In this document: one piece after another, positions 57,893-64,000 of the stretch
How the letters are laid out: each line of letters opens with the position of its first letter
How positions within the stretch are numbered: position 1 is the first letter of the stretch
NCBI RefSeq assembly: GCF_042646425.1
Contig: NZ_JBHRTR010000028.1
Location: 558,001-622,000, forward strand
Origin: Marinibaculum pumilum
GTDB taxonomy: Bacteria; Pseudomonadota; Alphaproteobacteria; Ferrovibrionales; Ferrovibrionaceae
Direction: 5' to 3'
Length of the DNA stretch: 64,000 bases
Notes under the pieces: generated by a model
What the model was told of the DNA's origin: nothing
The model's database searches: none
Seen by the model: only the letters and a program-made list of their open reading frames with translations
Translations under genes and position numbers: made by a program

Positions 57893-60800
57893 CTAGAACG
57901 CCACCCGGACGCCGGCGCTGGCGGACAGGGCGGCATTCTCCCGGTTGAAGGACATCTGCCCGTCGGTGGAGGCGAAGAGCGAGGTGCTGTTCGACAGCTG
58001 CAGCGCCACCTCCGCCCCGAGATTGACCCAGTCGCGGACAGGGTCGTCGCCGGTGGTGGTGAAGGGAATGGTGCCGCCGGACAGCTGCGAGGTCACCGTG
58101 GTCGCATCGTTGTCGAACTCGTGGCTCCAGCCCAGCCGCAGTTCCGGCAGGACCCGGCCCCAGTCCCCCGCAAAGTCGCCACGCAATCGGGCGCCCAGGC
58201 TCGACTGCAGCGAGGTCATGCTCTGGCTGCCGACGGTCAGGTTGAACGGGTTGCTGCCGGTCTCCGTATAGCCGTCGACCTCGCCGCGGGTGTATTGCAG
58301 CGACGCGGTCGGGCCCAGGGTCGTGCCCGGCGCGATGGCGAAGTCGTAGCCGCCGCCGGCATAGAGCGAATACTGGCGGCCGTCGGGGCTGGAATTCGAC
58401 ACCGCCGAATAGGTGCCCAGGTCCACCGTGCGGGTATTGTCGTAGCTGGACCAGGAATAGGAGGCGACGCCTTCCAGGTAGAGCGGCCCGTCGGTGAACA
58501 TGGCATAGGGGCCGACGGACCAGGTCTCCGCGTCCGAGACGTCGGAACCGCCCTGGTACTTCGTGGTGGTCTGGGCGTAGGAGCCGGCCAGGCCGACCAC
58601 GATCCGGTCGCTGAGCAGGTAGTCCATGCCCAGGGTCAGGCCGCCGCCGTCGAAGCGGTAGCCCTCCCGCTCCGATGTCGTGTCCTGGTAGCCGAGCAGG
58701 CCCGTGCCGTAGGCGAACATGCCGACCGGCCGGTCGCCGGTGAGCGCAGGCTGCCCGGCATCCATCACCCCGGCCGGCAGCATCCGGCCGGGATCCACCT
58801 GGTCGGGGGCATTGGCCAGCTGGAACAGGGCGCCGGCCACCGCACCGCCATTGGCAAAGGCATTGGCGAAGGGGCTGGCGAAGCCTGCCGTCGGCGCCCC
58901 CGCAGAGAGGCCGCTTGCGGCATCGCCCGCGCCGGTGGTCGCACTTGCATCGCGCAGCCCGTTCAGGCGGGTGCCGACCCGGCTGCTATGCCCCTTGGAT
59001 GTGGCGATCGCCGTCTGCGCATGGGCGGTCGGGTTGTGCGGCTTCAGCTGGTGCAGGGCCTGGCCGGCCTGGCTGGAGGTGGAGATGCGGTCGATGGCGT
59101 TCAGCGCGGTGTGCGCGGCGCCGCTGCGCACGCCGCTCCGCTCGTTCAGGGCGGTGGCGACGCTGCGCAGGTCCGGGTCGTTCAGTTTGCCGTGCAGCTT
59201 GTCGTTGGCATAGTCGCGCTTTGCCGTCAGGGTGACGTCGGTCGTGCCATAGCTGACCTCGCCCGTCAGGGTCTGGGAGAAGGCCGCGTCGACGGTCGAG
59301 AACCTGCCGCTGATCGCCGATGCCTCGACGATCCTGAAGCTGGCATCGACCTCCGGCACGTAGCTGCCGACGAGTTCGGCCTTCAGGGTGCCGTCCAGGT
59401 TGGCGGTGCCGGTGGACACCAGTTTGGCATGCTGCGCGGCGCTGGCCAGTCCGATGGTCAGGGTGCCGCCGCTGGTCTGGGTATAGGCGCCGGAAGTCGT
59501 CAGGGTATTGGCGCTGCCGGGAGCCACGGTGCCGTGGTTGGTCAGATGGCCGACCCGGCCGCCGCCGGACAGGGTGCCACCGCTGTTCACCGTTGCCGAG
59601 CCGCCGAGGGTGGTGCCGCTGGAGACTGTCAGGCGCGCACCGCTGGCGATGCTGGCCGCGCCGCTATAGCCGCTGCCGTCGCCGGACAGGGTCCAGTGGC
59701 CCTTGGCGATGGTCAGCGCCCCGCTGCCACCGACGGTGCCGGCCCAGCTTGCGGTACCGGTGGAGGAGGTCGTGGTCAGCGTACCGCCGTTGGTCTTCAG
59801 GGTCAGGCTGCGGCCGGCGGCGGATGCGAAGCCGTCCGCCACCTGCAAGGTGCCGTTGTTCAGGGTCAGCCCGCTGCTTGTCGCGCCCAGATTGCCGTCC
59901 GTGTTGACGACCAGGGTGGAGGCATCGGTGACCGTGGTACCGCCGCCATAGCTGTTGCTGCCGGTCAGGTGCAGGGTACCGCCGCCGTTCAGCAGGATGC
60001 TGCCATTGCTGCCGGAGATGTCGACGGCGATCTCGCCCAGATCCTCCACCCCGCCGAAGCTGTTCAGGGTGTTCGACCATTTGGTGACCGTCAGCTGGCT
60101 GGACAGCGCGATGCTGTTGGTCAGCCGTACCGCGCCGAACACCTTCTCGTCGGTGCCCTTCGATCCGGCGGTGTTGTTGGGCAGCCACTGGTCGCTATCG
60201 GCGAAGCGGGTCTGCCGCACCCGGCCACTGGAATCGACGGCCAGCAGGATATAGCCCGACCCCAGGCCGCCCTTGCTGAGTTCCCCCTTGCCGAACTCGG
60301 TGGGATAGGCGTCCTTCACGCTCTGCGGCACGCTGGTGAAGGAGCGGCTGTCGTCGTAGTGGGTCAGGGTGCTGGAATCGACCACCTTCACCGCGAAGAC
60401 CCTCAATTCGGGATCGTTCAGGAGCTTGCCGAGGGTGTCGCTGCCGGAGCGGCCATGGCTGTGGCCGGCGAAGGTCGAGGCGTAGTCGGCCTCGGTCTTG
60501 ATCTCCACCGGTGCGGCGGTGACCACGAAGGTATGGCCGGTATCGCCGCTGGAAGTCGTCGGCGTGCACCAGCCGCCCTCGCAATAGGCGACCACGTCGC
60601 CGGGCTGCAGGCTGTTGTCGCCGGAGGTGGCGCCGAAATCGGTGATCTGCTGGAAGCCCTGGCTGGTATCGCTGCTGCCGGCGACCGGCATCTGGTTGAA
60701 ATAATGCTGCAGGACCATCGCCCTGGCCCAGGGCTTGTTCCTCTCGCCCAGCGCCCCGAAGGGCGCCGCCTTGCGCGAATCGTTGAGCAGCGCGTGATGG

Positions 60801-61150
60801 ACCGGGGCGACCGTGTTCAGGGTGTAGTTGACCCAGCCGGAACAGTCGGTCACCACCATCGGCGCCCGGTTGGTCGACAGGTCGACCTGCGGATGCTCGT
60901 CGATCCCGCGCTCGGCATATTCGTGGGAATAGGCGGTGGCGCCGCTGCCGCCGCTGCCATGCAGGGCAGTGTCGACGGCGTTGGCGAAATTCAGGATCTG
61001 CTGCGAATAGCTGCTGGCGGTGCCGCTCTGGGCCAGCGCCGGGGCGGCGAACGCCGCCGCGGAAACGCCTGCCAGCAGGGTGAGCCCGATCTGCCGCCGA
61101 CGGCGCCGTCCAGATCCGTTGCCCGGGCTCCGTGCCAGTTCACTGTCCAT
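57893..61150 (-). CDS. Autotransporter with N-terminal NlpC/P60-like cysteine-peptidase domain
   Basis: A 1085-residue type V secreted protein. Residues 1-40 form a long signal peptide with an Arg-rich start (GRRRRRQIGLTLLAG). A peptidase-like domain covers about residues 50-270: the candidate catalytic Cys103 (TDCSGWVNYT), the LQPGDVVAYC turn typical of NlpC/P60, and His206 (GDTGHTFVV), then VKVVDSSTLTHYDDSR. Next come PATR-type beta-helix repeats (LHLTGSNSYGGGTTVTDAST, about 375-540). A barrel domain from about residue 800 ends with SAGVRVAF, the terminal Phe needed for BAM insertion. The ATG at 61150 is divergent from mipA. Confidence 0.85.
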   Translation of the reverse strand: MDSELARSPGNGSGRRRRRQIGLTLLAGVSAAAFAAPALAQSGTASSYSQQILNFANAVDTALHGSGGSGATAYSHEYAERGIDEHPQVDLSTNRAPMVVTDCSGWVNYTLNTVAPVHHALLNDSRKAAPFGALGERNKPWARAMVLQHYFNQMPVAGSSDTSQGFQQITDFGATSGDNSLQPGDVVAYCEGGWCTPTTSSGDTGHTFVVTAAPVEIKTEADYASTFAGHSHGRSGSDTLGKLLNDPELRVFAVKVVDSSTLTHYDDSRSFTSVPQSVKDAYPTEFGKGELSKGGLGSGYILLAVDSSGRVRQTRFADSDQWLPNNTAGSKGTDEKVFGAVRLTNSIALSSQLTVTKWSNTLNSFGGVEDLGEIAVDISGSNGSILLNGGGTLHLTGSNSYGGGTTVTDASTLVVNTDGNLGATSSGLTLNNGTLQVADGFASAAGRSLTLKTNGGTLTTTSSTGTASWAGTVGGSGALTIAKGHWTLSGDGSGYSGAASIASGARLTVSSGTTLGGSATVNSGGTLSGGGRVGHLTNHGTVAPGSANTLTTSGAYTQTSGGTLTIGLASAAQHAKLVSTGTANLDGTLKAELVGSYVPEVDASFRIVEASAISGRFSTVDAAFSQTLTGEVSYGTTDVTLTAKRDYANDKLHGKLNDPDLRSVATALNERSGVRSGAAHTALNAIDRISTSSQAGQALHQLKPHNPTAHAQTAIATSKGHSSRVGTRLNGLRDASATTGAGDAASGLSAGAPTAGFASPFANAFANGGAVAGALFQLANAPDQVDPGRMLPAGVMDAGQPALTGDRPVGMFAYGTGLLGYQDTTSEREGYRFDGGGLTLGMDYLLSDRIVVGLAGSYAQTTTKYQGGSDVSDAETWSVGPYAMFTDGPLYLEGVASYSWSSYDNTRTVDLGTYSAVSNSSPDGRQYSLYAGGGYDFAIAPGTTLGPTASLQYTRGEVDGYTETGSNPFNLTVGSQSMTSLQSSLGARLRGDFAGDWGRVLPELRLGWSHEFDNDATTVTSQLSGGTIPFTTTGDDPVRDWVNLGAEVALQLSNSTSLFASTDGQMSFNRENAALSASAGVRVAF

Positions 61151-61339
61151 CGTCACAATCCGTCTCCCACCGATACCGGAACCGATCCTGGCTGTTTCAT
61201 TCTGGGCTTGTCGCGCCATTTTTCTGTGCCAGTGAACCGCAGGCCAGCAAATCCCGTACCGCAGCAGGTGGGAGCGGGCCCGGGCGAGGGCCGCATGGCG
61301 GGATCCGACATGTCGCGGGGGATGCCGGAGAGGGGAACC

Positions 61340-62185
61340 ATGAACCGAATTTCGACGCTTCTCTGCGCCGGCCTGACGGCCTGCGCCACCGGCCTCGGCG
61401 CCGTGGATGCGACCTTTGCACAGGGCATGGGCCGGTCCGCCGGCGGGACCGGCGGCCTGGGCGATACCCTGAACCATCCGGAGGGCTGGCGCTTCAGCGT
61501 CGGGATCGGGCCGGGCATCCTGCCCACCTATGCCGGCTCGAAGGAGTACCGGTTCCTGCCCGCAATCCGCGCCACGGCGGAATATGAGGGCTATTCCGCC
61601 TCCCTGTTCGGGCTGGGCGCCCGGGCCGACCTGTTCGCGCCCGACCAGATCGAGATCGGCCCGATCCTGAACTTCCAGTTCGGTCGCGACGACAACGAGA
61701 TCGCCGGCCTGCCGGGCTATGAGGATGCCTTCTATCTGGGCCTCTACGCGGCAGTGGAGTTCAAGCAGGTGGTCGGGAGCCATGACAGCCTGCGCCTGGA
61801 AGGCACTTTCGAACAGAACATCAGCGATACCGGGGACGGCTTCCGCTACGGACTTTCGGTGGGCTACGGGATGCCGCTCAGCCGGTCGCTGCTGGCCAAC
61901 CTGACCCTGGGGGCGGAGTTCAACGATGCACAGCTGATGCAGCGCGAGTATGGTGTGACCGCCGCCGGGGCGGCGAGCAGCGGCCTCGCCGTGCACGATC
62001 CCGGCGACGGGATCGAGGGGGTCTATGCGACCCTCTTCACCGGCTACAGGCTGACGCCGCAATGGGGCCTGTTCGCGGTGGGCAGCGCCAAGCGCCTGGT
62101 GGGGGGCGCCGGCGACAGCCCGATCGTGAAGCAGGGCAGCGCCAATCAGTTTATCGGCGGGTTCGGGATAACCTATACCTTCTGA
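61340..62185 (+). CDS. MipA/OmpV family outer-membrane protein
   Basis: A 281-residue beta-barrel protein with a signal peptide (MNRISTLLCAGLTACATGLG, cleavage near TFAQ). MipA/OmpV features: GPGILPTYAGSKEYRFLPAI near the start, FGLGARADLFAPDQIEIGPI, and a C-terminal IGGFGITYTF with the terminal Phe. Family knowledge: E. coli MipA links the murein hydrolase MltA with PBP1B, and other members transport or resist cationic peptides. The ATG follows GGAGAGGGG. It is divergent from the peptidase-domain autotransporter and upstream of the MscS-type gene. Confidence 0.9.
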   Translation: MNRISTLLCAGLTACATGLGAVDATFAQGMGRSAGGTGGLGDTLNHPEGWRFSVGIGPGILPTYAGSKEYRFLPAIRATAEYEGYSASLFGLGARADLFAPDQIEIGPILNFQFGRDDNEIAGLPGYEDAFYLGLYAAVEFKQVVGSHDSLRLEGTFEQNISDTGDGFRYGLSVGYGMPLSRSLLANLTLGAEFNDAQLMQREYGVTAAGAASSGLAVHDPGDGIEGVYATLFTGYRLTPQWGLFAVGSAKRLVGGAGDSPIVKQGSANQFIGGFGITYTF

Positions 62186-62264
62186 CCGTTGCCGCTTGCC
62201 CTGTCGCGAACCGGGCGGCGACGGCGCCGCTTTGCGAGAGGGCATCGATGCGATGGGGAAGGGG

Positions 62265-64000
62265 ATGATGTTGCGCTGGTATGGATGGGCCTTGCCGGCC
62301 TGCTTTGTCATGTTCGGCTGGCTGCTGTTCCTGGGGTCCGCGCCACCCGCGTCGGCGCAGGCCGCGGCCATGGTCAAGGAGGCGACCGCCGAATCGGGCG
62401 GCTCCGGCCAGGCATCGACCGCCGACAGCAGCGAGGCGGCATCGATCCTGGAGCAGGCGAAGGCGTCCGGCGCCACCATCATCGTCATCGAACCGGGCAT
62501 GCAGCCGAAGGCCGTCGATGCCGGTCCGGACATGGCGGAGCAGATCACCGCCCTGATGAACGCGCTGCGCGCCAGCACCCTGGAGCTTGCCGCCGACGCG
62601 CCCAGTTTCCCGGAACAGTACCAGGCCGCGCTGAAGCGCTATGGCGGGCTGGAGAGCCTGGGCTATGCGCTGGTCCTGCTGTTGGCCGCCCTGGTGGTCG
62701 GGTATGGGGCGGAAGCCCTGATCGACCGCTGGGCGCGGCCGCAGATGGCCCTGCTGTTCCGCGGCACGCCGGAAAGCCGGGCGGAAAAGATCGCCTTCCT
62801 GCTGACCCGCGCGATTGTCCGCATCCTGCGGGTCCTGGTCCAGGCCGCGGTGGCCGCCGCGGTGGTGTTCGCCGTCGATCCCGACAACGAGGCGATCAAG
62901 AGCATCGCCCTCCTTGCCCTCGCGATGTTCGCGATTGCCGGCTGCGGCGAGGCGGTGTTCCGCAACATCACCGCCGCGGACGCGCCGGAACACCGGCTGC
63001 TGGCGCTGGACCAGGACCAGGCCTGGGGCCTCTACCGGGACCTGCGGAACGTACTGTTCTTCGTCCTGGTCGTGGCCTTCCTGGCCAAGAGCACGGAAAT
63101 CCTGGGCATGCCGCATCTCGGCGCGCTGCTGGCGCGCTCCGTTTCCGCCCTGGTCGCCGGGATCGCCAGCATCTGGTTCACCCTGCGCCAGCGTCGCACC
63201 GTCGAGCGGATCATCCTGGGCCACCGGCCGGGCCGCGCCTCGCCGCCGCGGCGGGTGCTGGCACATCTGTGGTACGTCCCGGTGCTGCTGTACTTCCTGA
63301 TCGCCTGGGCGACGACCGGGGTGGAACTGCTGCTGGGGATCGAGGCACCGCTGCAGCTGGTCGGGCTGCCGGTCGTGGTGGCGCTGGGCGCCATCGCCGC
63401 CTATGGCGTGATGCTGATGCTGGCGGACATCGTCTTCAAGCGGCGGATGCCGGCGCCGGCGGCTTCTGCCGCGGCGATGCCACCGGATGGCGGCCCCACC
63501 GAACAGGCGCCTGCCATGCCTGTGGCCGGAGAGGCAGGCGCGGAAGAACCGCTTCCCGCGGAACCGGTGCCTGCAGAAGCGGCGCCGGAGGATGCCGAGG
63601 CGGCGGCGGCGGCGCCGCCGCCGGTCGACCGCAGCTATGCCGGGCTGGCGGAACGGGCTGTCGGCTGGATCGCGGTGCTGGGCGCGGCCGCCGTCATGAT
63701 GGACGTCTGGGGACTGGATTCGGCGGTGTTCGGCGGTTTCTGGGGCGCCTTCTGGGAGATCGTGCTGGTCGCCTTTGTGGCCTGGCTGGCCTATGAGGCG
63801 GTGCGCATCGCCGTCGACCGCCGGATCGCCGAGGAAGGCGTGTCGAACGGCGCTGCCGGCAGCCCGATGGACGAGGAGGGGCCGCGGCGCGGCCTGTCCC
63901 GTCTCGGCACCCTGCTGCCGATGTTCCGCACCTTCCTGCTGCTGTCGATCCTGGTCTTCGCCGGGATGATCATCCTGTCCGCCATGGGGGTCGACGTGAC
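62265..64000 (+). CDS. Large MscS-type mechanosensitive channel, N-terminal part
   Basis: An open frame running beyond the window end, 578 complete codons visible from ATG 62265 (62253 and 62268 are alternatives; GGGGAAGGGG lies just upstream). It has a signal peptide (MLRWYGWALPACFVMFGWLL, cleavage after ASAQA), a periplasmic part of about 90 residues, and then about nine or ten hydrophobic segments. A Pro/Ala/Glu-rich loop lies at about residues 405-450. The layout matches the large MscK/MscM-type channels, whose MscS core would follow beyond 64000. Identity is therefore a layout-based judgement until the core is seen. Confidence 0.7.
   Translation, partial: MMLRWYGWALPACFVMFGWLLFLGSAPPASAQAAAMVKEATAESGGSGQASTADSSEAASILEQAKASGATIIVIEPGMQPKAVDAGPDMAEQITALMNALRASTLELAADAPSFPEQYQAALKRYGGLESLGYALVLLLAALVVGYGAEALIDRWARPQMALLFRGTPESRAEKIAFLLTRAIVRILRVLVQAAVAAAVVFAVDPDNEAIKSIALLALAMFAIAGCGEAVFRNITAADAPEHRLLALDQDQAWGLYRDLRNVLFFVLVVAFLAKSTEILGMPHLGALLARSVSALVAGIASIWFTLRQRRTVERIILGHRPGRASPPRRVLAHLWYVPVLLYFLIAWATTGVELLLGIEAPLQLVGLPVVVALGAIAAYGVMLMLADIVFKRRMPAPAASAAAMPPDGGPTEQAPAMPVAGEAGAEEPLPAEPVPAEAAPEDAEAAAAAPPPVDRSYAGLAERAVGWIAVLGAAAVMMDVWGLDSAVFGGFWGAFWEIVLVAFVAWLAYEAVRIAVDRRIAEEGVSNGAAGSPMDEEGPRRGLSRLGTLLPMFRTFLLLSILVFAGMIILSAMGVDV

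Noticed and set aside
58121..61339. A long plus-strand frame opposite the autotransporter, leading into mipA
   Set aside because: The part before 61340 is low-complexity Gly/Ala/Arg/His sequence; mipA has its own ribosome site and signal peptide.

Overview
The window is very GC-rich (close to 70% by eye), with dense, short-gapped operons, many GTG starts and ATGA/GTGA overlaps. It carries five transport operons or operon fragments: one phosphonate ABC system, three TRAP systems and an orphan peptide-binding protein. This gene content suggests a free-living, metabolically versatile alphaproteobacterium of the Rhodospirillales type. That placement is an inference from gene content, promoter style and repeat style; no rRNA is present to confirm it. 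A run of Ns at 52400-52501 shows that this is a scaffold.

Layout. 1-4.3 kb: tail of a phosphonate uptake and C-P lyase locus (phnC end, phnD, phnE, a DUF1045 2H-phosphoesterase-like gene, phnM). 4.3-7.5 kb: first TRAP transporter (minus strand). 7.7-13.8 kb: DUF2218, a ZIP metal transporter, a MetE-like methyltransferase, a secreted trypsin-like protease, two OmpA-like proteins and a DUF3237 protein. 14-24 kb: IlvD/Edd dehydratase, two crotonases, flavodoxin-like and VOC proteins, nitronate monooxygenase, HpcH/HpaI aldolase, a LysR regulator and an XRE-cupin regulator. 24.2-29.8 kb: an operon of FAD oxidoreductase, second TRAP transporter and M81 (MlrC-like) peptidase. 30.3-35.2 kb: methyltransferase, small lipoprotein and third TRAP transporter. 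35.4-41.2 kb: an osmoadaptation locus (EctR/CosR-like MarR regulator, then asnO, ngg and an M42 peptidase for N-acetylglutaminylglutamine amide). 41.3-47.4 kb: solo ParA, DUF62 protein, gamma-glutamyltransferase, S58 aminopeptidase and an oligopeptide-binding protein. 47.9-54.6 kb: lipoprotein, tRNA-Arg(ACG), DUF2252, response regulator, a chemoreceptor broken by the N gap, AI-2E-type permease and transglutaminase-like protein. 54.8-64 kb: amidohydrolase and pobA, then an autotransporter with an NlpC/P60-like domain divergent from mipA, and the start of a large MscS channel.

Structure beyond genes. A dispersed palindromic repeat occurs in four good copies and one decayed copy, and every copy lies between convergent genes. 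Strong GC hairpins separate the binding-protein gene from the permease gene in three of the transport operons. A 27-bp near-perfect palindrome lies in the divergent region between the marR and asnO genes. A consensus TGTGA-N6-TCACA site lies upstream of a small acidic-protein gene. No CRISPR array, prophage, transposase or rRNA was seen.

No clearly new defence or mobile system was found. The most promising candidates for new biology are the DUF1045 protein as a possible substitute for PhnP, the EctR-like control of the NAGGN osmolyte operon, the peptidase-domain autotransporter next to mipA, and the gamma-glutamyl-peptide scavenging module.
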